Assembly: GCF_014635285.1 (NCBI RefSeq)
Contig: NZ_BMCR01000004.1
Coordinates: forward strand, 310,001 to 374,000
Direction of reading: 5' to 3'
DNA: 64,000 bases
DNA from: Stappia taiwanensis
GTDB taxonomy: Bacteria > Pseudomonadota > Alphaproteobacteria > Rhizobiales > Stappiaceae
Part shown: positions 28,449-37,460 of the stretch, in pieces
How positions within the stretch are numbered: position 1 is the first letter of the stretch
Layout: every line of letters starts with the position of its first letter
Program-made: the position numbers and the translations under genes
Notes under the pieces: generated by a model
Told to the model about the DNA's origin: nothing
Databases searched by the model: none
What the model saw: only the letters and a program-made list of their open reading frames with translations

Positions 28449-29444
28449 ATGTCCTTCGTTCTGCCGCTTGCCCTTGCCGCCATCGGAGGCGGGATCGCCA
28501 CCGCCATTTCGGTGCATGACTTCTTCGAGGGCGAAACGCTGATCGCCGACCTGCGGCGCGCGCGCCGGCTGTCCCGGCTCGATCTGACAGAGCTCGACCG
28601 GAAAGTGGCCGCAGCGCCGGTCCGCAGCCCGGCCATCGTCTCGCTGACGACGATCCCGAGCCGGATCGGCCATATCGCCATGACGCTGAAGAGCCTCATG
28701 GATCAATCTTTGCCACCGGCGGAGATCCGCATCAACGTGCCCGACCATTCACGCCGGGAGAATTGCGGCTATGAGATTCCGGCGGAGCTGGAAGGACTCG
28801 CCACCGTGCGGATCGTCCGCTGCGAGGATGTCGGCCCGGCGACCAAGCTGTTTCCGACCCTGACCGCTGTCGAGCCCGACGCACCCATCATCGTTGTCGA
28901 TGATGACCGGATCTATCCGCCGGGCTTTATCGCCGGGTTGACGGCTGCCGCGGAAGAAGACCCGGACGCCGCGCCGGCCCTGTCCGGCTGGGTGGTGCCG
29001 GAGGACCTGACCGACCGGCCGACCACCATCCGCACGAACCTTTACATGCTGCCGCCGGCGCCGATCCGCGCCCGGCGCCTTCGCCAGCGCCGGGAAATCG
29101 ACATCCTGCAAGGGTTCTCGGGCTATCTGGTGCGCCCGCGTTTCTTTCCTCAGATGGCGGCGATGCTGTCTCATGACGGCGCGCCGGAGGCGGCGTTCTT
29201 TGTCGATGATGTGTGGATCTCCGGCCATTGCGCCGCGCCGAAATACGTGATCCCCGCGGCCCGGGCCGGCTTCCAGCTCTGGTCGCACAGGGCGCTCTAT
29301 CGCGCCTCCAGCCTCGGGCTGATCAATCGCGGCGAGGGCGGCGACGAAGGCCGCAACAACACCATCGTCATCCGTCACATGGCTGAGTGCTGGCGTGTGG
29401 GAGGCCCGGCGCGGCGTGCACCCCAAGGGCCTCAAGACGGCTGA
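28449..29444 (+). CDS. glycosyltransferase-like protein (GT-A fold) with N-terminal membrane anchor
   Basis: The 331-residue protein starts with one hydrophobic segment, then a GT-A-like domain beginning AIVSLTTIPSRIGHIAMTLK. A DDD metal-binding motif occurs in IIVVDDDRIYPPGF (about residue 157), and acceptor-side segments include FFVDDVWISG. It probably transfers a sugar to an envelope or capsule acceptor at the membrane. Its last 77 bp overlap the 3' end of the convergent glycosyltransferase gene. The donor and acceptor are unknown. Confidence 0.7.
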   Translation: MSFVLPLALAAIGGGIATAISVHDFFEGETLIADLRRARRLSRLDLTELDRKVAAAPVRSPAIVSLTTIPSRIGHIAMTLKSLMDQSLPPAEIRINVPDHSRRENCGYEIPAELEGLATVRIVRCEDVGPATKLFPTLTAVEPDAPIIVVDDDRIYPPGFIAGLTAAAEEDPDAAPALSGWVVPEDLTDRPTTIRTNLYMLPPAPIRARRLRQRREIDILQGFSGYLVRPRFFPQMAAMLSHDGAPEAAFFVDDVWISGHCAAPKYVIPAARAGFQLWSHRALYRASSLGLINRGEGGDEGRNNTIVIRHMAECWRVGGPARRAPQGPQDG

Positions 29445-31194
29445 CCGCATCGGCGACAGCGGCGGTCACCGACGCATCGCCGGCCAGAAACCGCTTTGCC
29501 ACCGGATCGATGGGCGCCAGACGCGGACCGATGCCCGGCAGGCCGGAGACGAAGCCGAGCCGGTCGCGCACATCGAAGGCCACCGCCCCTCCGCACATGG
29601 CAACATGATGCGGCGAGACCAGTGACACCAGATCGGCCAGCGGATGACCGCGCCCCACCGGCGTTTCCGCATAGGCCTCAGGCGCAAGCGGCGCGATCCG
29701 GCGCACCTCCGCCGCCTGGCCGTAATAGTCCGTGTTCTTCTGGATCACCCGCATCGGCCCGTCCGCATCGAGGAACAGGCTGCCAGCGCCGCGCCCGTAG
29801 CCATGCGAGCCATCGGCGAAATGCCGCGCCTCGTTCACCGGATGAGCGGTCAGCGCGCCGGTCTCCAGATCATCGGTGGAAAAGACATGAAGGGTCCGCG
29901 CGCCTTCGCCGTCCGCGCTCATGCAGGTCACCAGCCACCACTTGCCGTCGCGATGAAACACCTTGGTGTCGACCGCATCCACATCGTGGAAGAAGCGGCG
30001 CACCCGGCGCCACCTGCCCGGAAAGCCCACGCATTCATAGAGATCGAGCGCCCCGAGGGCGCAGGTCTCCGGCACCATCATCAGCCGGTCGCCGATCTGG
30101 AACAGATAGGGAAATGAGGCGTGCTCGCGCAGCGGCAACACCGGATGCACCGGTCCGGGCCGCAGCTCCTCATCCAGCTCCATCGCCACCAGCCGGCCGC
30201 ATTGCTCCACGTATTCAAACTCCTCGACGAACAGCCAGAGCCGCCCATCCCGACGCATCAGGAACGGATCGGCGTAATAGCTCAACGCCGGCGCGCGCAC
30301 CGGGGTCGGTGCCTCGTCGCCGGGCCGCATGACGAAGACCTGGAAATGCTCCTTCGGCCAGCGGTGCAGGCCGAGAAGGCGCCGGGTGTAGAAATCCTGC
30401 CAGCGCAGATTGATCCGGTCGCCCACCTTGTAGGCCCGGTAGCCGAGACGGACCAGCGGGTCGGCCCAGAGGGGCTGGCCGCCCAGCACCTTGTTGCGGG
30501 AGCTGAGCCAGCGCACCGGGCGGAACGAACTGATGTCGATGTCTCCCGGATTGAGCACCAGCTCACCGGCTTGCTCCATCCGGAACAGCACCACGCTCAA
30601 CACCGTCTGGTCCGCATTGTGGCCGCTTCGCTCGGCGGTAAAGGCGCGCGGATCGAGCGCCAGATCGCGCCAGGTGGCGATCAGCTTCCGCGCTGCGGGG
30701 GTAGCGGTCGCAAGGCCCAGAACTCCGCCGATGCGCACCTGACGATGCAGAAATTCCGGCTCGATCCGCAGATAGTCGCGCACGGCCGGCTCGCAGCACT
30801 GGTCGATGTTCGACTGCCCTTCCAGCGAATAGACATGATGGCGGGCCAGCACCTCCAGCGGCTCACGAAGGTCACCATGAAACAGGGTGGCGCTGTCGAG
30901 CCAGAACACGATACCGCCGAAGCGCTCGGCAACCTCGGCGATGATCAGCGGCTTCCAGGCGAAGGTCTTGGCCTCCACCGCCACATGCGGGGGATAATCC
31001 TCGAAGCGGAAACGAATGATCTCGCACCATGGGAAACGCGCGCTGAGATCCTGGCGCTGCTCCGGCGTCAGGCCGAGATCATAGGCAAGAATCCGGTGTT
31101 GCCGGTGCAGCCCCCGCCGCCGGACACTGAGCAGAAACTGGGCAAGGGTCCTGCCAAAACCCGCGTTCGCGGCGGTGACGATGGTAACGGTCAT
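29368..31194 (-). CDS. two-domain glycosyltransferase: GT-A-like N-terminus fused to GINT1-N-type propeller
   Basis: The 608-residue protein has an N-terminal GT-A-like domain (about 1-250; TIVTAANAGFGRTLAQFLLS, GGIVFWLDSATLFHGD, GHNADQTVLSVV). The C-terminal part (about 265-560) resembles the GINT1 N-terminal domain, with repeated propeller-like blades such as YYADPFLMRRDGRLWLFVEE and DTKVFHRDGKWWLVTC. The ATG at 31194 is the true start. The 3' end overlaps the convergent glycosyltransferase gene by 77 bp. Together they suggest surface glycan assembly, but the product is unknown. Confidence 0.65.
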   Translation of the reverse strand: MTVTIVTAANAGFGRTLAQFLLSVRRRGLHRQHRILAYDLGLTPEQRQDLSARFPWCEIIRFRFEDYPPHVAVEAKTFAWKPLIIAEVAERFGGIVFWLDSATLFHGDLREPLEVLARHHVYSLEGQSNIDQCCEPAVRDYLRIEPEFLHRQVRIGGVLGLATATPAARKLIATWRDLALDPRAFTAERSGHNADQTVLSVVLFRMEQAGELVLNPGDIDISSFRPVRWLSSRNKVLGGQPLWADPLVRLGYRAYKVGDRINLRWQDFYTRRLLGLHRWPKEHFQVFVMRPGDEAPTPVRAPALSYYADPFLMRRDGRLWLFVEEFEYVEQCGRLVAMELDEELRPGPVHPVLPLREHASFPYLFQIGDRLMMVPETCALGALDLYECVGFPGRWRRVRRFFHDVDAVDTKVFHRDGKWWLVTCMSADGEGARTLHVFSTDDLETGALTAHPVNEARHFADGSHGYGRGAGSLFLDADGPMRVIQKNTDYYGQAAEVRRIAPLAPEAYAETPVGRGHPLADLVSLVSPHHVAMCGGAVAFDVRDRLGFVSGLPGIGPRLAPIDPVAKRFLAGDASVTAAVADAVSRLEALGVHAAPGLPHASTQPCDG

Positions 31195-31330
31195 GAAGGC
31201 TGCCAAATAGAGAACAACTTGAGCGGTTTCTTGTCACCGACAATCGCCGGGATGGCAAGGGCGCGCCATCGCCCGCATCGAGATATGGAGACAGACAGGT
31301 GAGGACGGGAACCTCCGCCCTCCCCGCTTG

Positions 31331-32713
31331 TCACGACCGCCCCAGACGCCGCAGCGGCACACCAGAAACGACCTTTTCCTCGATTTCCTCTAGGGCACAT
31401 CCCCGGGTTTCCGGGATCCAGACCACCGCCACCACCAGTGCCAGCGCGCAAACCGCCGCGAACAGCATGAAGACCACCGCCAGACCGAACGCCGTCACCC
31501 CTGTCAGGAAGAAAACCGCCACCAGCGCATTGAACAGCCAGGAGGTGGCCGAGGCCGCCGACAGGCCGGCTTCCCGATAGGTCGATGGCACCAGTTCGGC
31601 CATCAGCACGTAGGGCAGCGGCCCGAGACTGATGGCGAAAGCGGCGATATAGACGCACAGACCAGAAAGGCCAAGCAGCGGCAGGTCAAAGAGGTTGGCG
31701 GCCACCACGGCACACAGGCCAAGCACCATCACCGCCGCGCCATAGATCGCCAGAGGACGGCGGCCCAGCCGGTCGACCACCAGTATCGCGATGACCGTCG
31801 CCACCACATTGACGAGCCCAAGGCCAAAGGTTGCTCCGAGCGCCGCCACGCCGGCGGGAAAGCCCAGCTCGATGAAGATCTTCGGCGCATAATAGAGGAT
31901 GCCGTCGATGCCGCTGAGGTTTTGCAGAATGAACATGGCGCAGCAAAGCGCCAACACCGCCACGGTGGCCCCCTGTCGCAAGGAGCCGAACCGATCCCTC
32001 AAGGACGGAGCCGGCCGATCCCGTTCTGAAAGCGTATCCACCGCCAGCACCGCCGGTTGATGCTCGACGCCAAGGGCAGCGGCGGCGCGCCGGGCGCGCT
32101 CGCTCCGGCCCACACTTTCCAGCCACAGCGGACTTTCCGGTACGCTCGCCAGCGCCGCAAGGCCCAACAGAGTGATGATCGCCCCGCCGCCGATGGCCGC
32201 CGGCCAGGCGTCCGGATCCTCCAGCCACAGCGGAACCGCATAGGCGGCGAGGATGCCGAGGGTCACGGCAAGCTGGAACAGCGACACCACGCCGCCCCGC
32301 CGGTGCGCCGGCGTCGCCTCCCCCGCATACATCGGCGCGACGGTGGAGGAGACGCCCACCGCCAGGCCCATCATCACTCGGGCGACCACAAGCCATCCGA
32401 GCCCCGGCGCCAGCACGGTGATGGAGTAGCCGCCGAGCGCCAGCACGAAGGCGACCAGCAGGGCCGGACGGCGCCCGAACACGCGCGCCAATGGCGCGGC
32501 CGCCAAAGCTCCGGCGAAGCAGGAGATCACCAGCGAAACGGTGAAATACTCCTGCCCAGCGATCGACAGATCGTAGGTGCCGGCGATCGGCTCCAGCCAG
32601 CCGGCGATGCTGGCGGTGCTGTAGCCGAACAACAGGCCGCTGGCGACGGTCAGCAGTGCAACACGCGCCAGCGAGAACGCCATCGGCCCTTCCATGGTGG
32701 GCAGGGGTTTCAT
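31331..32713 (-). CDS. MFS sugar porter (second of two)
   Basis: The 460-residue transporter has twelve membrane segments and sugar-porter motifs: GRRPALLVAFVLALGG after segment 2 (RXGRRP type), PESPLWLE after segment 6, and DRLGRRPLAIYG after segment 8, with a C-terminal PETRGCALEEIE. It would move a sugar or polyol across the inner membrane. It overlaps the first sugar porter by four bases (ATGA) and ends the four-gene operon. Direction of transport (uptake or export) cannot be read from sequence. Confidence 0.85.
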   Translation of the reverse strand: MKPLPTMEGPMAFSLARVALLTVASGLLFGYSTASIAGWLEPIAGTYDLSIAGQEYFTVSLVISCFAGALAAAPLARVFGRRPALLVAFVLALGGYSITVLAPGLGWLVVARVMMGLAVGVSSTVAPMYAGEATPAHRRGGVVSLFQLAVTLGILAAYAVPLWLEDPDAWPAAIGGGAIITLLGLAALASVPESPLWLESVGRSERARRAAAALGVEHQPAVLAVDTLSERDRPAPSLRDRFGSLRQGATVAVLALCCAMFILQNLSGIDGILYYAPKIFIELGFPAGVAALGATFGLGLVNVVATVIAILVVDRLGRRPLAIYGAAVMVLGLCAVVAANLFDLPLLGLSGLCVYIAAFAISLGPLPYVLMAELVPSTYREAGLSAASATSWLFNALVAVFFLTGVTAFGLAVVFMLFAAVCALALVVAVVWIPETRGCALEEIEEKVVSGVPLRRLGRS

Positions 32714-34044
32714 GCGGTGACCGCAAGCCCCCGCTTTTCCAGGTCTTCAAGGCTCGCGCCCTTGGTCTCCGGCGCCCGTGCCCAGGCATAGATGGCACCG
32801 AGGACGCAAAAGCCGCAGAAGATCGCGAAGGTGACGGCAGCCCCGGCAGCAGCCACCACGACCGGGAAGAGGAACACCACCAGGAAGTTGCAGCCCCAAT
32901 TGGCCACCGAGGCCATGGCCATGCCCCGGCTACGCATGGACAGCGGGAACAGCTCGGACATGTAGATCCACGGAAGCGGCCCGAGGCTGACGGCAAAGAA
33001 GGCGATGTAGACAAACAGGCCGACCAGCGCGACCGGCGCCATCTCCGGATTGCCCGAGTTCATGGTCAGGGCAATGACCGCAAGGCTGGCGGCGGCGCCG
33101 AGAAAGCCGATGATGAACAGGGGCCGGCGGCCGAGCCGGTCGACAATGAACATCGCCACCACGGTCATCAGCACGTTGACGATGCCGATACCGACGGTCG
33201 CGGCAAGCTGAGTGCTGGCACCGTCGAACCCGGCATGACCGAGGATCGTCGGTGCGTAGTAGATCACCGCATTGATGCCGCTGACCTGCTGCAGCAAAAA
33301 GGCGATGATGGCGAAGGAGGCGATCGGCCGCATCCGCTCCGACAGGAACTGGGACCAGTCCGCACTCTTCGGCGCCGAAGCCTGCGAGGCGGCGATATCA
33401 CGGACGATTTCGGCGGCAGCCTCCCGGCCCAGCTCCGGCTGTACCGCAGCGATGACCGTTTCCGCCTCCTCATTGCGACCGCGCATCACCAGCCAGCGCG
33501 GGCTTTCCGGCGCGAACCAGATGCCCCCGAGCGTGACGATGGCCGGCACCGCCCCGAGCGCCAGCATCCAGCGCCAGGCGCCGAGCGGCTCCAGCATCAT
33601 GTCGATCAGATAGGACACCAGAATGCCGATGGTAATCATCAACTGGAAGGCGGAAACCACCGCGCCGCGCTGACGCGCCGGCGCCAGTTCCGCCAGGAAC
33701 ATCGGCGCGGCAAGCGCGGAGGCACCGATGGCGATGCCCAGCATCAGCCGCGCGACGACCAGAACGACCTCGCCGCTGGCAAGGCCACTGGCAAGTGCGC
33801 CGATGCCGAACAGCAGCGAACAGATGATCAGCACCATGCGGCGACCGAGCGCATCCGCCCAGATCGCCGCCAGGATTGCACCGGCGACCGCGCCGAGCGG
33901 TACGGCGGAGGTCACCATGCCCTCGCCCGCCGCGGTGATGCCAAACAGCTTGGTGATGAATGGCAGCGCGCCGGCGATCACCCCTTCGTCAAAGCCGAAG
34001 AGGAAGCCGAACAGCGCGGCCAGCGCGACGAGACGAATGAGCAT
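32710..34044 (-). CDS. MFS sugar porter (first of two)
   Basis: The 444-residue transporter has twelve membrane segments, the GFLFGFDEGVIAGALPFI opening of the sugar porter family, GRRMVLIICSLLFGIG, PESPRWLVMRGRNEEA after segment 6, QQVSGINAVIYYAPTIL in segment 7, and PETKGASLEDLEK at the C-terminus. It follows the GMC oxidoreductase by two bases. It is only moderately similar to the second porter, so the pair is more likely two functions (for example uptake and export) than a recent duplication. Confidence 0.86.
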   Translation of the reverse strand: MLIRLVALAALFGFLFGFDEGVIAGALPFITKLFGITAAGEGMVTSAVPLGAVAGAILAAIWADALGRRMVLIICSLLFGIGALASGLASGEVVLVVARLMLGIAIGASALAAPMFLAELAPARQRGAVVSAFQLMITIGILVSYLIDMMLEPLGAWRWMLALGAVPAIVTLGGIWFAPESPRWLVMRGRNEEAETVIAAVQPELGREAAAEIVRDIAASQASAPKSADWSQFLSERMRPIASFAIIAFLLQQVSGINAVIYYAPTILGHAGFDGASTQLAATVGIGIVNVLMTVVAMFIVDRLGRRPLFIIGFLGAAASLAVIALTMNSGNPEMAPVALVGLFVYIAFFAVSLGPLPWIYMSELFPLSMRSRGMAMASVANWGCNFLVVFLFPVVVAAAGAAVTFAIFCGFCVLGAIYAWARAPETKGASLEDLEKRGLAVTA

Positions 34045-34046
34045 GA

Positions 34047-35543
34047 TCAGGCCTTTTCCTCAAGCTGGGCGGCAACGCCCTCGGCATGGCGCAAGGACCA
34101 GGCCGTGATGGTGAGATAGCTGTTGGCCGAGCCCTGCGACGGCCATGCGGCGGAATCGGCAACCGACAGATTGCCGAGCGACCAGAACCGGCCGTAGGTG
34201 TCGGTCACGCCGACGCCCGGCTCCGCCGACATGCGCAAGCCGCCGATCTCGTGCAGCGCGGCGCCCGGCGGGTTGATCTGGCTGCGCACCAGCTCCGCCC
34301 CCATGCCTTGGGCCACCTGCGGCAGGAAGGCGTTCATCTCGTCGAGAATGCGCAGATCGCTCTCGGTCCGGTCGGCCAGGACCACATATTCGCCCATGCT
34401 CCCCGGCCCGTCGCCCGCCTGTCCGGTCATGTGCACTTCATTGCTCTTAGCCGCCTCGCCGACACCAAAGCAATAGGCCAGCAGATAAAGCCCTTGCGGA
34501 TTGCAATCGAGCCAGACCGTCGCGTGATACGGCGAGTACCAGGTTTCGTCGAACGGCCCCTGCACCTGAATATGATAGGGCCGGTTCTCCGCCGCCGGAA
34601 TGAAGGTATAGATCGGCTCGTTCACCGGCGCGTTCAGCTTGAACAGGCCCTGAATGAACAGATGATCGGCGATATGACTGCCGACCAGCGGATGCACGTC
34701 CTTCAACCCCGAGGCCAGGGCCAGCCGGGTCGACTGGATCGCACCGCCCGCAAAGGCATAGTGGCGAGCAACGAGACGGAACCGCCGGTCATCCTGCGTG
34801 CCCCGGGCAATCAGGCCGGTAACCGCGTGACCATTGTGGTCGACCCGTTCGGCCAGCGTGTCCGGCACCAGAGTGATGCGCCCCCGGGCGACCGTCTGGC
34901 TCAGGAGGCCACTGCGCAGCAGGCGGTCGGCGGCGCAGTCGAACCCGCGCGGCACGTAGCCATTGCGCGATTCCTGCGTGTCGACACCAAGCGAGGCATG
35001 TTCGGCCTCGATACCGGCGCCGCGCAGACGCTCCAGGATCGTGTCCTGCGCCGCGCCGCGAAAGAACGGCGGCCGCTGCTCGCTACGCCCGGAGACATGC
35101 ATCAACGCCTCGGCGTGATCGTAGTAGGGAGCGAATTCCTCATAGTTCAGAGGCCAGTCGCCGAAGTCCCACTCGGAAAAGCGCGGCGTGCAGCCGCCCC
35201 AGAACAGGGTGCGCCCGCCCACCGCCGACCAGGCATCGTTGTTGAGCGGCGAAGCCACATCCTCTCGGTAGTTCGCCCGGTCGCTCCAGGCGGTGCGGTA
35301 GCGTACCAGATTGTGGATCTGCGGGGTGATCTCGCCCCGGCTGCGGAAGGGCGAGGAGCCGACGTGGTTCGGCAGGACAAAGGGCCCCGCCTCCAGGATC
35401 ACCACCGAAAGCCCCTTGCGGGCCAGCTCGATGGCGCTGGTCACGCCAGCCGTTCCCGAGCCGACGATCAGGACGTCGATGTTGGTGGTGGATTTTGAAA
35501 TGGAAAAGGGATCGGAAGCGAGAATGGACGAAAGAGTAGACAT
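34047..35543 (-). CDS. GMC-family FAD oxidoreductase
   Basis: The 498-residue flavoprotein has the FAD-binding VLIVGSGTAGVTSAIELARKG at residues 23-43, a second GMC segment (WSAVGGRTLFWGGCTPR), and a C-terminal catalytic region with HEIGGLRMS and SQGSANSYLTITAWSLRHAE, resembling pyranose oxidase and sugar C3-dehydrogenase-type GMC enzymes. No signal peptide or Tat motif is present, so it acts in the cytoplasm. It starts 13 bp after the aminotransferase gene. In this operon it probably oxidises a hydroxyl of a sugar or cyclitol to a ketone, the substrate for the aminotransferase. Confidence 0.8.
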   Translation of the reverse strand: MSTLSSILASDPFSISKSTTNIDVLIVGSGTAGVTSAIELARKGLSVVILEAGPFVLPNHVGSSPFRSRGEITPQIHNLVRYRTAWSDRANYREDVASPLNNDAWSAVGGRTLFWGGCTPRFSEWDFGDWPLNYEEFAPYYDHAEALMHVSGRSEQRPPFFRGAAQDTILERLRGAGIEAEHASLGVDTQESRNGYVPRGFDCAADRLLRSGLLSQTVARGRITLVPDTLAERVDHNGHAVTGLIARGTQDDRRFRLVARHYAFAGGAIQSTRLALASGLKDVHPLVGSHIADHLFIQGLFKLNAPVNEPIYTFIPAAENRPYHIQVQGPFDETWYSPYHATVWLDCNPQGLYLLAYCFGVGEAAKSNEVHMTGQAGDGPGSMGEYVVLADRTESDLRILDEMNAFLPQVAQGMGAELVRSQINPPGAALHEIGGLRMSAEPGVGVTDTYGRFWSLGNLSVADSAAWPSQGSANSYLTITAWSLRHAEGVAAQLEEKA

Positions 35544-35556
35544 GTTTTTCCCGTTT

Positions 35557-36855
35557 TCAGCGGCGGAACAAGGCATTGGCGACTTTGCGGAAGGCCGCGA
35601 CGATGTCGTCCACATCCGCATCGGTCAGTTTCGAGGCAATCGTCAGCAGCATCGACCGGCCGCAGAGATCATCGCAGCGCGGCAATGCACCCTTGTGATA
35701 GTCGATCTCATCGGCAAAGGCGTTCAGCGGATGGGTCCAGGGGAAACCGTCCCGGCTGTTGGACCGCTTTTCCGTCAGGCTGGGAATGTTGAAATACCAG
35801 TGCAGCCCCCATTCGCGCATGGCGAGACACCCAAGCGAGCCCTCCGGGCCGTGAATGCCCTCTGCCCGCAGCGCGGCGACAAACCGTTCGCAGAGGTCCC
35901 CATCCGGGAAACTGGCGATCAGGAACGGACCGCTGTCGCCATCCGGGTCCGGCACGGTGCGGAAGGTCAGTTCCGGGATATCCGACAGCGCCTCGCGAAT
36001 CCGCCATTTGGCGCTGCGCATGGCACCGGTGATCCGCGCCAGCTTGCGCGACTGGGCCAGCGCCATGGCGCCCGCCAGATCGGACATACGCGCGCCGACA
36101 CCCCAGAGCTGGCAGGTCTCGTCCGAAGGATCGAGCCGGCCGGCATCGTTTCGGGCATAGCCAAGGTCGTGCAGCGCGACGATGCGGCGGAACAGGGCAT
36201 CGTCATCGCTGACCACCATGCCACCATCGCCGGCCGTCATGTTCTTGTTGAGCTGGAAACTGAAAGTCGCGATATCGCCGAACCGGCCAACCGGCGTGCC
36301 GTTCTGGCTGGCACCCGCCGCCTGGGCGCAATCCTCGATCAGCTTGATTCCATGTTCGTGGGCAATGGCGGCGATGCGGCCCACGTGCCCCGGTGCGCCG
36401 CTCATGTGCACCAAAAGGATCGCCCGGCTGCGCTCGTTGATCTTCCGCTCCAGATCCTCCGGATCCATACAGAAGGTCTCGTCAATATCGACAAGGCGGG
36501 GAATGGCGCCGCTACGCACGATGGCCGAAACGCAACTGACCCACATGTAGCCGGCGATCAAAACCTCGTCGCCCGGACCGATTTCCAGCGCCGAAAGGGC
36601 GATAGATAGAGCCGCGGTGCCGGAGGAGACCGCCAATGCGTTGCGATGACCGTGGGTTTCGCACCACTCCCGCTCCAGCGTCTCGACCATATGTTGCGGA
36701 TCGGGCCCGTAGAACCGGAACGGACTTTGCGCCAGCACCACCTTCTCGACCAGCGCGCGCTCTTCTTCACCGATCCAGTGCGCCCCCGGCAACTCCCAGG
36801 GCAGCGGCTCGGTGCGCACCGGATCGCCGCCTTCGATCGCAAGACGGTTCGCCAT
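35557..36855 (-). CDS. DegT/DnrJ/EryC1/StrS-type aminotransferase
   Basis: The 432-residue PLP enzyme has the DegT-family fold: AVSSGTAALSIALSALEIGPGDEV (cofactor phosphate site), LIEDCAQAAGAS (PLP ring contacts) and FSFQLNKNMTAGDGGMV with the catalytic lysine in QLNKNM. These enzymes usually transfer an amino group from Glu or Gln to a keto-sugar or cyclitol. The start at 36855 gives the typical N-terminus MANRLAIEGGDP; a TTG 27 bases upstream has a better Shine-Dalgarno (GGGGAGAC) and may be used. It heads the operon with the GMC oxidoreductase and two sugar porters. Confidence 0.85.
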   Translation of the reverse strand: MANRLAIEGGDPVRTEPLPWELPGAHWIGEEERALVEKVVLAQSPFRFYGPDPQHMVETLEREWCETHGHRNALAVSSGTAALSIALSALEIGPGDEVLIAGYMWVSCVSAIVRSGAIPRLVDIDETFCMDPEDLERKINERSRAILLVHMSGAPGHVGRIAAIAHEHGIKLIEDCAQAAGASQNGTPVGRFGDIATFSFQLNKNMTAGDGGMVVSDDDALFRRIVALHDLGYARNDAGRLDPSDETCQLWGVGARMSDLAGAMALAQSRKLARITGAMRSAKWRIREALSDIPELTFRTVPDPDGDSGPFLIASFPDGDLCERFVAALRAEGIHGPEGSLGCLAMREWGLHWYFNIPSLTEKRSNSRDGFPWTHPLNAFADEIDYHKGALPRCDDLCGRSMLLTIASKLTDADVDDIVAAFRKVANALFRR

Positions 36856-37460
36856 CACGGTATGATTATGGTCGGTCAAACGGTGTCTCCCCAAGCCGTA
36901 GAAGTCTGCGTCTTCCACCGTGACCGGCCACCCTCCGGGCACACCCTCCACGGCGCCAGCCGGGGCTGGTAAGCGCCCGGCAGCGAAGGAATTCAACACA
37001 GAAGGTGTTATTGCTTTATTTCCAGACGTGTAAATTTTGACGGATACACCAGATCTGGCGTGACCCGACCTACCCCTCCGCAAATGCAATCTGTGCGTGC
37101 AACCTTACCCAGGCTTATCTGGCGGAACAGAGCGCGTCATCCTGTCGTGAGCTTGCCCCCTGCGCCGCACATATCAAACACAGATTTTTGCAACACCATG
37201 AACTCTTGCTTGATTCACTCTCCCGAAAGAAGGTTCCAATCCTCTTTGCACGCCCCTCGCGCTTCCTCTACCGTACGTTCAGTCAATCGCCAGTTCTCGC
37301 ATCTGAAGGGAAATGCCCGGGAAGCAACGATGACTTTCAGTCTGTCTGGTACAACATCACTACACACTCGCACAGTGGAGCCATCCTCCGACAGCGCACC
37401 TCCCTCATCATTACCAGACACCACCCCCTCCCCCTTCCCGCCACAGATACGGAGATCCCG
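36856..37460. other. divergent intergenic region (605 bp) between aminotransferase operon and glutamate decarboxylase
   Basis: It is unusually long and less GC-rich than its surroundings. I see a perfect palindrome CCAGATCTGG at 37049-37058, a short inverted repeat AACAC-AGAAG-GTGTT near 36995, and A/T-rich blocks around 37010-37040, but no confident promoter. A frame upstream of the decarboxylase is open for about 90 codons but is Ser/Pro-rich and does not look coding. Confidence 0.45.
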
